Source: Galeruca laticollis
Taxonomy: Eukaryota; Arthropoda; Insecta; Coleoptera; Chrysomelidae
Assembly: GCA_963921935.1 (NCBI GenBank)
Contig: OY998179.1
Coordinates: 56,712,222 to 56,776,221 of the forward strand
Length of the DNA: 64,000 nt
Reading direction: 5' to 3'
Positions 22,313 to 35,216 of this stretch are shown piece by piece (position 1 is the stretch's first letter; each line of letters starts with the position of its first letter). The position numbers were made by a program, and so were the translations under genes. The notes under the pieces are model-generated. The model saw nothing but the letters and a program-made list of their open reading frames with translations, did not search any database and was not told the DNA's origin.

Positions 22313-23534
22313 GTGAAGGGACTCAAAAATCTGGTTTAATAGAATATTCTTTGCATTTTTCAAAGACGTCGTGTCTCGAATTTAATATTCGTTTGAAATT
22401 TCATATTGACGGTATGTAGGAAATCATTAAATTTGTTTTATAAATTGTCCTATTTTGTGTAGCTATTCGGGATTTAAAGGATAAATTACGGTTTTTCTTT
22501 TATTAGTAAAACGTTTTTTTTGTCGACCTCTTTTCAACCGGTGATACGGAGAAAAAAATTAATTTGTTCGATTTTATGCTATCGACGTTGTGAATAATTA
22601 TGAATTTTATTTCATCATGTTGGAACTATTCTCATGTACAGTTACGAGGAAATGTTGAAAAGTCTGTTGGAAGCACCAAATTCATAACTGTACTTTATTA
22701 ATTATTACATTACGTGGAATTGTGTAACCATTTTTAGATTTGGAGAATACATTAGGGGTTTTAGCATCCCTACTCATATTTTTTCTTTATAATACAGTAA
22801 TTAATTCGGCTAGTTTGATTATTAAAGTTTTTAGTGTTCGGTTGAGAATTAGGATTATTTTGGAGATATATAATATTATCTTCCTTTTTTATGAAATTTG
22901 TTGCTTCTAACATGGTTCGAGGTTCCTTTGTATGAACCATGATATCATAAGGATTCCATAAACCTACCAAAAATACTTGTAATGCTTGGTAAATATACAT
23001 ATTTTGTTTAAATGTACGTGTGTTTCCATCGTTTTCATGTAAGGCTAAATAGTTTGAAATTTTTATACAAGTGAAATGAAAAAAAGGTAATTTTAATTGA
23101 TAAACAGAGTTTTATTCATTATTTCCTCCTTATTTCCAGGAAAGCCATCATAATTTTCATGCTGTCAGAGGACAAAACCCAAGAAATGGTAGAGGAACAA
23201 AGAAATTATTCCTCAGACCATTTTACAGTTGATAGATCTTATTGAAATAGCTAACAACATATTTCTGATTGCTAACGAATGATATCAGGTGGAATTAATT
23301 ATAATATGTAGTTGAGACCACCTTCCATGTCAAAGACAAGTTTGTCATTTGATAGAGCTGTGACTTCCAAGGGAACACTTTTCAAAACATGCACATTTAC
23401 TGATGATAGGATTAGGAGCAAAACGAGAAAAGAAAATGGGTAATACCAATGCATCATGCAAAACAATACACACCCTTATGGTTCTTTCAACCGAAAAAAC
23501 ATCTGATTGACTTAATAAAGAACCATATACTAAT
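22313..23534. other. Anonymous AT-rich DNA
   Basis: No supported gene; short frames only. Confidence 0.45.
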
Positions 23535-23700
23535 TATATAGATAGCAGACGATTCGATCTTCACAAACTTTTATTCAACAACACGATATGTTTCGCTATC
23601 AAAGTGGATTCTTCTTGATAGTCAACTGGAAAAGCTACTGTGATAGAGAAACATGTGTTGAATAAAAGTTTGTAAGATCGAATCGTCTCCTGTCTATATA
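23535..23700. repeat. Small foldback repeat
   Basis: The arms at about 23537-23595 and 23640-23700 are inverted copies sharing ACGATTCGATCTT and ACAAACTTTTATTCAACA, with a ~45-base loop. The arms contain a GAAACAT...TTGAATAAAAG pattern. There is no coding capacity. Confidence 0.75.
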
Positions 23701-23993
23701 ATAAAAAAAAACATCTCTCTGAATTTGTTCACTCTACAAATGTTGTTATCACTCTTCAGTTAGTTGCAAATTATGATTAATAGATGTAATTCGATTATTT
23801 ATCCATTTGTGGTACTTTTATTATTGTCGATGAGAAGATGAAATTTCATATAACTTTCAACTTTTGTTTTCAATGTCAACTATACCAGTGAAATGGCCCA
23901 TTGGATGAAACAGCAAATGAGTTGAAGCTATTTTACTATTTATTGGAATTGAGTGCAGAAAGTAAAATAGATGTTAAAAATGAAATCAACATA

Positions 23994-24436
23994 TTATTGT
24001 GATAAAATGACAAAAAAACTTAACTTCCTTATAGATAATTCACATATAATTATACTGTTAGTAGGTATACTCATTAATCTGTTGAATGCTTCTTCATTTT
24101 CCAATATTTTTTCTACATGATCCAACATTTGGGCATTTTTTATCGGGAAGTCCAAAAAGAAATCCAACATTATATTGGTATTTTCAACAGCAGATGGTAA
24201 AGTTTCTCCTTTTAATATCCCTGTGAGGGTATCAACATTTTCAGAAAGTTCCTGGACTTGTCTTGTGCAATCCTTCATCAATTTACAATTTTTCACCAAT
24301 ATTTCAATTCATGTTTTTTGGAATTTCAAGTCTAAAAATGATTAAATGTAATAATAGTGCTACAATATAACTTACGAGTATAAAAGTAAAAGTACTTACC
24401 TGACGAAAGAACATCCTGTAATTCAATATTTTCCAT
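23994..24436 (-). pseudogene. DUF4806-like two-exon remnant
   Basis: A putative first exon (24436-24400) starts MENIELQDVLSS and ends at a strong donor, CAG/GTAAGT. The second segment (24299-23994) reads VQELSENVDTLTGILKG and FFLDFPIKNAQMLDHVEKIL, which resembles the start of the DUF4806 domain seen in many insect repetitive genes. A stop lies between the likely acceptor and the open frame, and the domain is cut short. It could be a decayed gene copy or transposon passenger. The similarity is judged by eye. Confidence 0.35.
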
Positions 24437-24819
24437 TTCTGTACCTTTAAATATAAATAAAATATTTAAGTGGAATAGTCGAAAACCATGACATGGTACT
24501 TCTTTTGACAAACTCGTATAAATGCCATGATGTCAAATGTCAATTTGAAATGCAATCAAATTTACAGCAGGTCATAGAGTTAAGCGACGATTACCAGATA
24601 AACGACCGACGCTAACGCGGTATGGTTTTGATTGGTCGCAACGGTACTCCTTGATATTTCCGACCAATTATAGGTTTGTTAGTACATTATGGTGTATTTT
24701 TGACTACTTGTGAAAACAAAAACAATGTAGCACTTTCCGTTCCATTTTTTGATATTTCTTCCATACTTTTGATAACGGAAATAGTGAAAATGTGAATAAG
24801 GTGTCCATCCATGGAAATA

Positions 24820-25065
24820 AGGTAGAATATTCCATGAATATCCTATGAATATTCTTAAATGATCATTCTATGAATATTCTATGAATATTCATACGGGAAT
24901 ATTCTCACGAGAATATTTATTCCCTCGGGAATATTCTAGGAATATTCCAATATGAATATTCCTGGAATATGCTAGAGACTTCTGTATATTATAGGAATAT
25001 TCCATGAATATTTGCAATATACTTTTCTCTTTTATGATGTTTAGAGAATATTCTAGGAATAATCC
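24820..25065. repeat. Cluster of GAATATTC palindromes
   Basis: About a dozen GAATATTC or near copies lie in ~245 bp. By my count seven junctions read TTCNNNGAA (for example TTCTAGGAA, TTCCATGAA). The array is degenerate rather than a strict tandem. GAANNTTC is also the unit of heat-shock elements, and TTCNNNGAA is the STAT consensus. It may equally be a palindromic minisatellite. Confidence 0.6.
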
Positions 25066-25234
25066 GTGCTGTCTGGGATTATATTTAATTACGGTGAAAT
25101 TGATTCCCTTTTCCCCCTCTATCACACCTTATAGCTATGAGTATTTCACCCAAAATTTAAGGATTTACAACCTGCCGGTGCACAAGGTAAGATTAATTTA
25201 TTATGCAGTCAATTAATAAGATTTATTTATAGAA

Positions 25235-25555
25235 AAAATAGAGACTATTCTTTTGTGCCATATCACATTTTTTCAAGTTTAGTGTCATATTTGCCTCTGC
25301 CAGTTTCAAAAATACAAATCAAGGTGATCATAATGTTCTTCTTCAGTACTTAATGTTATTAAGACGTCCTCTACATATGGTGTCGCGAAATTAGCGTTCT
25401 TTCTAAGTTAAGGTCGAGGCATCTTGCTAAGGCAGCAACCGGTGGTTGAAGTCCAAAAGGTACTACGCAAAAGATATATACTCTTCCAGAGAACATAAAC
25501 TCAGTTTATTTTCTATGCTCTTCATTTAGAAGAATTTGCCAAAAACATACTGTTA
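25235..25555 (-). pseudogene. Gypsy-type RT fragment, minus strand
   Basis: Minus-strand frames read FCVVPFGLQPPVAALARCLD, followed in another frame by TPYVEDVLITLSTEEEHYDH (YVDD-equivalent with D to E) and LAEANMTLNLKKCDMAQ. These are the palm and following helix of a Ty3/gypsy-like RT. There are several frameshifts. No LTR is visible nearby. Confidence 0.6.
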
Positions 25556-26133
25556 AGAGACGAAGATCGTGGAGAACGGTGGGTTTTCGTAAATTATATT
25601 GGACTTAATGCGACGGGAAGTCACGGGGGAACGCCGAAAATTCAGTTTAGCGCTTATATCATATGCTAAATTGTTCCATTTACTTATAGGGGTTATCGTT
25701 GCGTTTTTTTTCTTTTCGTTTCCTCTGAAACTGGGCGACGATTGCAAGCCTTGGAGGCGTAGTATAGCTGGGATTTTTTCAGAGGCTTGATCTCCCACCC
25801 AACTGAATGAATACCAGGACGGCTGGTGTTTTAGAAACGCCTTCATCCAGGGATTCGACTACTGTATCCCGTAACTTGCTGTAAAATTATTCTACTTTCA
25901 TTTCGTTTCATAATTACTAAATTTCATGATTTTTTCAATAGTCGCCTTCAGCGTTTAAGCTTTTTACTTTTTTTTTAATTAATTAACTTTTTTTTATATA
26001 GATACAATATGTTGGAATCACATGGAAAACTTTTTTATTAATAATTTTAGGAAAAAAGTTATTCTTCTTAAAAAGTTCTGCATTATCCAAAAACCTAAAA
26101 TACAGTCATCAACTATCAAATTTTTTAGTCATA

Positions 26134-28140
26134 TACGAGGTTTGTCAAAAAATATTAGTTTTAATCAAGAGTAAAGTACCTTTAAATCTGACAATATCGA
26201 AAAATGTTACTAAGAAAAGTTGATCAGAAATAAATTCAAAGTTCAAATATGTAAATACATTCATTAACAATAATGAAATTATTTTTAAAACGTATGTAGT
26301 TACATGTAATCTATTGTGTAGATTATATTTTCCAATGTTAATAGCGGGCATCGATCTGATTAAGGTCAGGCGAACACCCAGAAACCACGTTTCTATTAAA
26401 CGTAAACATCGCGTTCACATACGCGGAAGGTCGTTCCTACGGGTAACTGACTTGCATGTTTCCTATAAAAACAAAGTGTAAACTAACAAATGATTCATTC
26501 ATTATTATTATTTTGAATAAGTTAAAATGTATAAAATATTGTAATCTGTGTTAATTTTAAATATACTAAATCCCAGTGAGTTTTATAAATGTTGTCGTGT
26601 ATGCAACCCCCGGAAATCGGTTACTAGGTAAGTGCTTTCCCAAAGATATAATACTTTTATGGTAGACGTAGTTTATACGAGGGGCACTTACTAAGTAACA
26701 TTCATACTATGATGCACTGACAAACAAATAATAATGTGTTGATAGAAGAAAATTCCAAACCGCTTTAGAACTACAAATAAAAATGGTACCGTTATTAACT
26801 GATGAAGAGAAAATAGAAATTTTTTGGGAGATTACTATAAAACGCATAGAGAAGCAGCAAATATTTTCAATAATAGACATCCCAATAAAAATATAACCCA
26901 AGCAACTGTAACGAAAATAACAAATAAATTTACAAGAACTGGAAGTATTACAAATAATTTTAAAGTAAAACGTAGAAAAATGGTTGCTAATGAGATTACG
27001 CAGTTTGATATAATGCTGTCTGTTGCAACAAATCCAAAATTGTCTTTGCGCAAAAGAAAGTCGTTGTTACAACAAAGTGTAACTAAAAATACAGTGGCAA
27101 GAATTTTATTAAAAGAAAGAGATTATGATAGGCGCTTTGATTTTTGCTCTCTCATCCAAGGAGAGTCAGAGGAGGACCTTTTTTTCGAGGCATATAATTT
27201 TCTCTAATTAGGCAACATTTTTGTCAATTGGAACTGTCTCGTCGCAGCATTGTCTCTGGTGGTCTAAGGAAAATCCCAATTTTGTATTACGATGAACGTG
27301 TGGTATGGCATTTAGAAGAGCAAATTGATAGGACCTGTTTTTTCGCGAATCTATGAATGCCGAACGTTATTTACTGGTTTTACAAACTCATATCAATGAA
27401 TTCATGGACGAACTACCGTTAATGAAACGTTAATGAATATGTTACCAACAAGAGGGTGCCGCATGTCACAGTAGAATAAATGTTAGAAACTATCTTGAAA
27501 ATTTGTTGCATGGAAAAGTTATTCACAGATATTCTGATCTCTTTTAGCCCGCTAGATCCCCTAACCTAACCCCCTAGATTACTTTTTATGGGGTTACCTG
27601 AAACAAAAAGTTTACCAGAAAGCGCCGTTTCAAGATATTGACCACTTGGAGAGGATAATTTTAGAAACATGTCAAGGAATTTCTCCACAAATGATATGGA
27701 ATATATTACGTGAATTTTCCAATAAAACGATTAAGTGTATTGAACGAGAGGGTGGATATGTCGAAGCATTAGAATGAGTGGAAATTAAATTTGTTTGTTT
27801 CCAATATTAATATAATGTTAGGTTTATAACTTAGTATTTAAATTTATTTTTTTATTTCCAAAATAAATGAATATGCACTTATGACGCATTTTTATTGCAA
27901 AATTGTTAGAAAACATCGAAAAACTAAAATCATGTGATCACAAGAGATAAATGTTCATTCAAAATAAAAAAATTAGTAAAGAATGAAATAATCTAAAGTT
28001 TTAATTTAAATGAATGTACTTGCATATTTATACCTAGTTTTTATTTCTGATCAACTCTTTTTAGTAACATTTTTCGATATTGTCATATTTAGGGGTACTT
28101 TACTCTTGAGTAAAACTCATATTTTTTGACAAAACTCGTA
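26134..28140 (+). mobile_element. Mariner-type transposon
   Basis: TACGAGGTTTGTCAAAAA at the left and its inverted counterpart TTTTTTGACAAAACTCGTA at the right are typical mariner termini, flanked by TA at 26132-26133 and 28141-28142. The terminal inverted repeats extend ~100 bp inward (AAGAGTAAAGTACC). The transposase is on the plus strand and degenerate. The DNA outside the TAs is itself an inverted repeat (26012-26131 and 28143-28263). Confidence 0.75.
26824..27780 (+). pseudogene. Mariner transposase (DUF4817-type N-terminus), broken
   Basis: The first 127 residues are open. They contain YKTHREAANIFNNRHPNKNI and TVTKITNKFTRTGSITN, the helix-turn-helix (DUF4817-like) region common in insect mariner transposases. 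After a frameshift come HLEEQIDRTCF, then QQEGAACHSRINVRNYLENL and ARSPNLTP. The second catalytic position, normally Asp in QQDGA, is Glu. The first-Asp region seems deleted. Multiple stops follow. Confidence 0.7.
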
Positions 28141-28263
28141 TACAACCAAAAAATATGATATTTGATGGCTGCATTTTAGGTTTTATATAATGCAGAACTT
28201 CTTATGAAGAATAACTTTTTTTCCTAATATTATTAATAAAAAAGTTTTCCATATGATTCCAAC

Positions 28264-28680
28264 TTAGTGGGACATTCTACATCTTGCCAATCCATCCAAT
28301 AATTTTCTTCAGTTCTTCACTTTTTTATATACATTTGTGGAAGTTTATCTTTGGATAAAAAGATAAGCTTAATAAATTTATAAGGTATACCAACGGTGCG
28401 TACCATGGCTATAAGCCACACATATATTTCATAGTTGTTATAATTGTATTGTTAATAATTTTTTTGCGATAATCATCATTTGGTCTGGTTATCAGATAAT
28501 AATATATGAATTTGAAATTGAATGATCTTTGGTTCGCTTGGTGATAGACTATTTGTCTCATAATTGTAGATTTTTTAAACATTTGTACACGAACCTGTAA
28601 CTGTCTGCTCCGTTCAATGTTTGATTAGGGATTCTATCGTGAACTGAATTGTGAGATCGTCAGCCTTCAGCTCATAGTTA
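28264..28680. other. No supported gene
   Basis: AT-rich sequence between the mariner arms and the LINE; nothing recognised. Confidence 0.4.
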
Positions 28681-29956
28681 TTTGTATACTACTGGCACTT
28701 CAGAATATGGAGACGAAAGAGGCAATGAAGAGGAACAGGAGAATAGAGAACAGAAAAAAGATAGGATTAATTTTAGAATTAGCAGTAACTTTATGATTAG
28801 TAATAGTAAATTAATGACAACAAATTGTAGTAAAGGGTTAAATGTAGATAATAGGATTAGGATAGATAAAGGAAATAACAAAAAAGGAGATAATGTGAGT
28901 ACAAATGGAAAAGGTGGGGAGATATATAATAATAATTGTAATTATATGTTTGAAAAAAGGCTACAAGACAAAGGTAGGGAAAACACTAATGATAAACCAG
29001 GCAATAAAAAAAGTGAATATCGATCAAAAAGAGGAAAGAAAAAAAAGGTACGTAGGACTAAAGAAATTAAAATAAGTACTTGGAACGTGAGGACAATGCT
29101 AGAACCAGGAAAGATGGAGGAAATTGCATGGGAATTGGAAAAATATGATATTGATGTAGCAGCGCTGCAGGAAGTAAGATGGGGGGGGGGGGGAAGTATT
29201 GAAAAAAAGAAATATCAATTATTTGACTCGGGAAGAGAACAGCAAGGTCAATATGTAATAGAATTTATAGTGAGAGAAAAAATAAAAGGAAATGTAATGG
29301 AGCTTGGACCAATCGATGAGAGGGTGGCCTATATAAGAATTGGGGCGAGACCCTTTAATCTGTCAATAATAAATGTCTATGCACCCACAGAGGTGGCAGA
29401 AGATGACTAAAAGGAGGTCGTCTATGAGAAGGTAGAGGAAGAAATATTAAAAATACCAAAACAAGACACGATAATATTATTGGGTCACCTGAACGCGCAA
29501 ATTGGAAAAGAACAGATAAGCGGTATACACACATTACATGAAAAAACAAACAACAATGGACACAGATTCTGTAATCTGGCAGTAAAAATGAACATGATTA
29601 TTTGCAGTACGATGTTCCAACACACCAAATGGCATAAAGTTACGTGGAGATTACCTGATTGCAAAACATATACACAAATTGATCACATATTGATAACAAA
29701 AAGAAAAAGGTCGACAATGAAAGATGTCAGAACATATGGAGGGGTATGTGCTGATACGGATCATTGGATGGTTGCAGGTACTATGCTACAAAAGATAAAG
29801 ATTGAAAATAAAAATAAAATATGCAACAAAAAATGGGACATAAGAAAACTAGAACAGACAGAAACACAAAACGAGTACAGAGATAGTATAGAAGAACCAT
29901 TCATTAATGGGGCCGAAGAAATTGGTGGAATTCGAGCAGGATGGAAAAGGATATAA
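28681..29956 (+). pseudogene. LINE A endonuclease domain
   Basis: The first frame (to 29410) has a ~130-residue basic, Asn-rich N-terminus, then KISTWNVRTMLEPGKMEEIA and DVAALQEVRW, the Asn and Glu motifs of AP endonuclease. IINVYAPTEV follows. After a stop at 29408 the same domain continues with LLGHLNAQIGKE (GDFNA equivalent), IDHILITKRK and DTDHWMV (SDH equivalent). A run of twelve G at 29181-29192 lies in the region after QEVRW and may mark replication slippage. Predicted proteins of this kind are often labelled craniofacial development protein 2-like. Confidence 0.7.
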
Positions 29957-30037
29957 AAGTGTATAAATACAGCTGCAAAATATAGGAACGGTGGTAAACA
30001 GAGAACAGAAGGAATGGCTCGATGAAAATGCAAAGAA

Positions 30038-30870
30038 TTGTTTGAAATGAAGAAAGAAACATGGGTAAAATGGATAAGGACGAACAGAAATGAAGAAAGA
30101 GAAACTTATGAAAAACTAAGAAAACAAACAAAGGAAATAATAAAACAAGCTAAGATAAAAACAATTGAAATCAGAATTAGTGAAATAGAAAGGGCAAGTT
30201 ATGCAAGGATCACAAAAGCTTTTTATCAAAAAATAAATGTACAGACCCGAACATATAAAAACAAAGCAACAGGAATAAAGAACAAAGAGGGAAGAATAGT
30301 TAATGAAGATACGGAATATGGAGAGACATGGATGGAATACTTTAGGGAATTACTAACAGAAACAGAAGTAAGTGAGGAGGTTTATATAGAAGCAAAGAAC
30401 AATCAAGATGGAATCGAGAGCCCAACGAAGGAATACATTAGAGAGATAATTAACAGAAGTAAGAACGGAAAAGCTCCAGGAAGCGACGGAATCAACATGG
30501 AACTTATCAAATACGGAGGGACCAAACTGTGAAAAATTATACCATTTGATATATAAAATATGGGAAGAAGAAGAGATGCCAGGGGAATGGAAGGTGGGAC
30601 AAATAGCGACAATACACAAAAAGGGAGACCAACCAGCTTGTGAAAACTTCAGAAGAATCAAGCTACTGAATGCAGCATATAAGATAACAACAACAATAAA
30701 AAGAAGATTGCATGACGCAGGTTACAGGGAAGGTCAACTACAGATGCGATACATATACTGAAACAAATTTTGGAAAAGTCCAACGAATACAACATAGACA
30801 TTGAGATACTATTCATTGACTTCCAAAAAGCATTTGACTCAATAAAAAGGAACGACATACTTGTTCTACA
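30038..30870 (+). pseudogene. LINE A RT N-terminal part
   Basis: The frame 30038-30532 carries the linker helix region and INRSKNGKAPGSDGINMELI, RT motif 1. After a frameshift, IWEEEEMPGEWKVGQIATIH and KGDQPACENFRRI (motif 2) follow. After another shift there is a short stretch ending in ILFIDFQKAFDSI (motif 3 with the first catalytic Asp). The YADD region is absent. Confidence 0.7.
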
Positions 30871-32689
30871 CTATTGATATTGATTTGGAGTAATTAAATA
30901 TAATAAACAATCATATCATCATTATTAGCCGCTAGTTTTGTTATATCTTTGTGAACAATCTTTTTTATTACCTATAATCATTGTTTTTCCATCTTTAATT
31001 ATTCTGACCTCGGAATCTTCGTCTTAAACCACTCCGAATATCTGCTCCAGCTTGTCATCCGTTTCATTTTCAGTAAAACTTAATCATTTGTGTCGTGATA
31101 GATAGGATTAATATGTATATCGTATTATAGTGTCTTTTTATTCACCTTAGATATTTGTGTTTGTAACGTTAAACAGCTGAATAGCTGTTCTCCAAAAAAT
31201 AACTTCGTCACATATGCTAAGACTTTAAGTCCCTTTGTCATAAAAAATGTTCGATTTAAAAACTAAACAATAACAATGATAATGGACTTCATTTTGTGGC
31301 ACTCAGTAGTTAAACCATAGTTCAGGCATATATGGGTATTTCTATAATTGCTGCTTGTAAATGTTATTATTACTACAATTATACTAGATTAATTCAGTTA
31401 ACTAATACAATTCCAACGATATCTACTTTGTTTAAGGCCGTATTAAAATATTATGGATATTTGAAGGTTTCTGAATTTGATGTATAAGATCAACCTGAAT
31501 ATATTGTAGATACAACTTTGTATGCATACACTACCAAGTAATTTGATACATTTCTCTTACATTTGTTTCCTGATGAACGGAAATTACCAAAACTGATAAT
31601 ATGACTACGTCTGGTAACACCGTCTCATGTTAATCATACTTCATTCGAGCTATTAGTGTAAATCCTGCATATTTGATGAGATCAGAAACCGTTGGGGTTC
31701 TTGGGGAAACACTGCTCCTTAATAATTCAGTTACGCATGCAATTTCATTATCAATTGAAGTTGTCGTCGTTTTTGGCACACGTCAATTCCGAATTGTGGG
31801 TCTGGGAAACAATTTAGTCATTTCACCGAGATTCTCCCTATGTACTGAACTTTGGAATCTTTGATGAATAAATTATCTTCCAGGAATCACTTGTATTTTG
31901 GTATTTTGCATTCAATCTCAGCACGTTGTGTCTTTTTTATTTTTCACAGTAACTCTGAATAATGAAAGGTATTTCAACGGAAACTCGGTTTAGACGAAGT
32001 CATTTGTCAAAAGAAACGTTTTTCAATGTTATTTGAGTCGAAACAAAACAAATTGGATTCAGAATTTTTATTAATTTGATTTTTCCTAAGAAAAAATCAT
32101 TATTTTCCAAATTAAAAAGGAGGGTTTTGGAACAATTCCAGAACTATGAGAAATGATGCAACTGGATGTGAACTATTTTCAGAAGTAATTTAACATATAG
32201 GGTAGCTGGATGCAAAAACATGCACGGGGCAAATGAACGTATCATATTCAAATTTGCCGCTGACCAATTTGGAACGATTTCAATTACAAATGTTATGTGT
32301 TATTTTATGATTAAAGCTAATTCACGGCATTGTTCACAAATTATAAGCTAAATATTATTTTTTACCATTACACTGTAATATTGTCATAAGAAAATTATTT
32401 CATGATAAAATCAAATTATCATTTTACTTAAAATTAGTTTATTCGAGTGTTTTCGTGAATTGATTGTGGGTTATTATGTAGATGACCTTTGGTTTTCGAT
32501 ATATGCTAGATCTTCAAATTCTTGATAGATGGTTTTGACAGTGTTGCCAAAAACGCAAGAGCTGTGGAACAAAATGTCGAATTCGTAGTTTTACCCCATT
32601 ATGCTAAATTAATTTTGTTCCTACTAATTCGATATAAATATTCAGATTCAAATCCTAGTTTCTGTGTTCCAGAAACTACTAAAGAAAAT
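30871..32689. other. Anonymous AT-rich DNA
   Basis: No domain recognised. Sequence near 32197-32245 (TAGGGTAGCTGGATG and GGGGCAAATGAACG) looks like a pogo-type end but I found no partner. Confidence 0.4.
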
Positions 32690-32990
32690 CGGAACGCAAA
32701 CATTTGACAGTAGTCAATTTAGGCTGACCTCCTGAACTTATTAATAATGGCGTTCCTATACGTCAGGCAGCAAAGGCTGTAGGATTTCATGAACCTACAC
32801 TACGGCAATGGTTGAGAAAAGTAAATGGTGACAAGTTTTTAGGCAGATGATTTAAAGCAGTTCTAATCAATATCCAAGAAAACAAAATAGTTCAGCATAG
32901 CAAAGAACTCGACAAAGGATTTTATGGACTAACACTAAAGTAATTTTGTTTTTTGATTTACTTTTGTTGCGCAAGAAATCGCAGCTAGCA
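32690..32990 (+). pseudogene. Pogo-like helix-turn-helix scrap
   Basis: The frame reads NGVPIRQAAKAVGFHEPTLR, then QWLRKVNGDK, the psq-type helix-turn-helix at the start of pogo transposases. A shifted frame then reads NKIVQHSKELDKGFYGLTLK, the segment that follows it in the family. No DDE domain follows. Confidence 0.6.
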
Positions 32991-33079
32991 TCTATTTTCA
33001 CCTGTGAATGTGTAGGGTGGTCGGGACTTCGCGAGATCTTTCTTGAAAAGGAACCGAATATCGACTGTCTCGACCCTTA

Positions 33080-33215
33080 CTTCGTGGAATATGCTCATAT
33101 TAGTGTTTTTAAATGAAACTCAAGGTCTCTAGTTAATTCCACAATATAATACAATTTATTGAAAATTCTAAAAAATTGACAATTGTTTCGATAAATCAAT
33201 GTCATTCAGATTTTA
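33080..33215. repeat. Dispersed repeat, copy 1
   Basis: Matches 43790-43925 in the same orientation, sharing TTAATTCCACAATATAAT and GTTTCGATAAATCAAT. A 53-bp piece of the same repeat is inserted in Ginger at 55258-55310, in inverted orientation. Confidence 0.75.
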
Positions 33216-33607
33216 TAACCCTAATGTTCTTATTTGGAATTTCACCTTTGGATATAATACAAGAAATATTTCTAGGGCTTCTAAATAGTTTAATGGTATC
33301 TAATGGGAATTTAAGATAATGCATAAACATTTAACGATTTCAATTGAAGAGTGAACTCATTCATTTCATAACAGGTGATGTTTTTTAAATTTTTCTCTTA
33401 AATAGTTTGAATCCTTATTATATTTGTGTCATGTATGTGTATACAAGGTACATTATAAAGTTTAAAGAAATTTCATTAGTTTAATTTAGTTTAAATTTGA
33501 TTCTCGAATAGTTTTTCCTTCAATAATTTTATACTCGTTAATATCTCAAATTGTAATTAACTCGTGTTAGATATATGTACAGTGTGTAGCATTATTTTTC
33601 CACTTTA

Positions 33608-34035
<428 letters not shown>

Positions 34036-34199
34036 TATCAGAAACCCAATTACCATAGTATATGGTGTAGGGTATACTTTTACAATTATACTTATTTCAA
34101 CTACATCGCATTATGCTTAAGACATATATAAATTTTTCCATCGATGCTTTGGTCAAGATAGAATTTTATTCATGTACAAATTTAGTCCATTGTTTTTTA

Positions 34200-35216
34200 T
34201 CTCTTGCCATTGTTTTTGCCCCTGTCCATCTTTTTCCTTCTTCTTGCATTATGCCTACCATAACACCATCCCATGTTTGTTTTGGTCTTCCCTTTTTCAT
34301 TCTTTATTGTATTTTTGATTGCAATACTTTTTTACTGGTCTTGTATCGTCCATTCTTTGTAAATGTCCCCACCAGATTAATGGTCTCTTTTCCATAAATT
34401 TAAGTGTTGATTCGATTTCAAGGTCTTCTCTTATTTCCGTATTTCTTAGGTTGTCTTTCTTTGTGACTCATTTAACTCGCCTAATATACTTCATCTCAAC
34501 TGCTTGTATTCGGCTCTTTTGTCTCTTTGTTGATACTCAAGATTCACATCCTAAATGTCTGTATCTAACGGGTAGTTTTGCCATTTTGGTTGACGATTTT
34601 TTAATTATTTCATCAATAAAAATTGTAAATAATAATGCCCCCCTCCTTGCCTCAATCCTTCTTGTGTTGAAAATGGTTCTGATGTTTTATTCCTGTATAT
34701 TATACAATTTCTATTATTTTTGTAAATGTTTTTGATTATGTCTATTATTTTGTAGTTTACTCAGCTTCCTTCTAGTACTTTCTATAGTTTCTCCCTTGGT
34801 ACTTTGTCAAAAGCTTTTTCCATGTCTATCAATCCCATATATACCTCTTTTTCTTGTTGTAAGACCTTATCACTGTTTCACTGTGAATATGTGGTCTTGG
34901 ATGCTTCGCCCTCTTCTAAATCCACTTTGCGATTCTTCGATAGTATTTTCTATCCTTGAAATACGTCGTATCTTACTGTCTATAATTATTGCAGTCTTAT
35001 CTATCCCCTTTTTTTATATATTGGAACTTTTAAGGCTATCTTCCAATCTTCTGGAATCTGTTCTCCACTCCACGCCGTGTTGTATATTTTCAATAATATG
35101 TTTGTTCCTGTTTCCCCTAAATTCTTAAACACTTCTACTGTTAATTTATCAATTCCTGGAGATTTAACATTTTTCAATTCATCTATTATTTCCTGTAATT
35201 CTTTTAGAGTTACCAT
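34200..35216 (-). pseudogene. LINE B reverse transcriptase, degenerate
   Basis: The 35216-35001 frame carries KSPGIDKLTVEVFKNLG and IPEDWKIALKVPIYKK (motifs 1-2). Below that, alternating frames show an ESQSGFRRGRSIQDHIFT-like block, then C-terminal MKYIRRVK, STLKFMEKRPLIWWGHLQRM and TRPVKK, typical of the LINE RT C-terminal domain. There are many stops. Confidence 0.65.

Larger units (their letters stand above)
26012..28263. repeat. Inverted arms outside the mariner
   Basis: TTGGAATCACATGGAAAAC (26012-26030) and about 120 bases after it are repeated in inverted form at 28143-28263. The arms begin exactly at the TA sites of the mariner. Either the mariner sits at the centre of a palindrome, or the mobile unit is larger than the canonical mariner. 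Confidence 0.7.
28681..30870 (+). mobile_element. LINE A (endonuclease-RT type), 3' part missing
   Basis: A basic Asn/Lys-rich leader coding region is followed by an AP-endonuclease domain and the start of RT, on the plus strand. The RT stops after LFIDFQKAFDSIKR at about 30865, before the catalytic motif, with no poly-A or repeat tail. Loss of the 3' half is opposite to the usual 5' truncation, so a later deletion or replacement is likely. Confidence 0.7.

Noticed and set aside
25553..25846. 97-residue minus-strand frame next to the gypsy RT scrap
   Set aside because: No recognisable domain. It may be pol-derived but I cannot support it.
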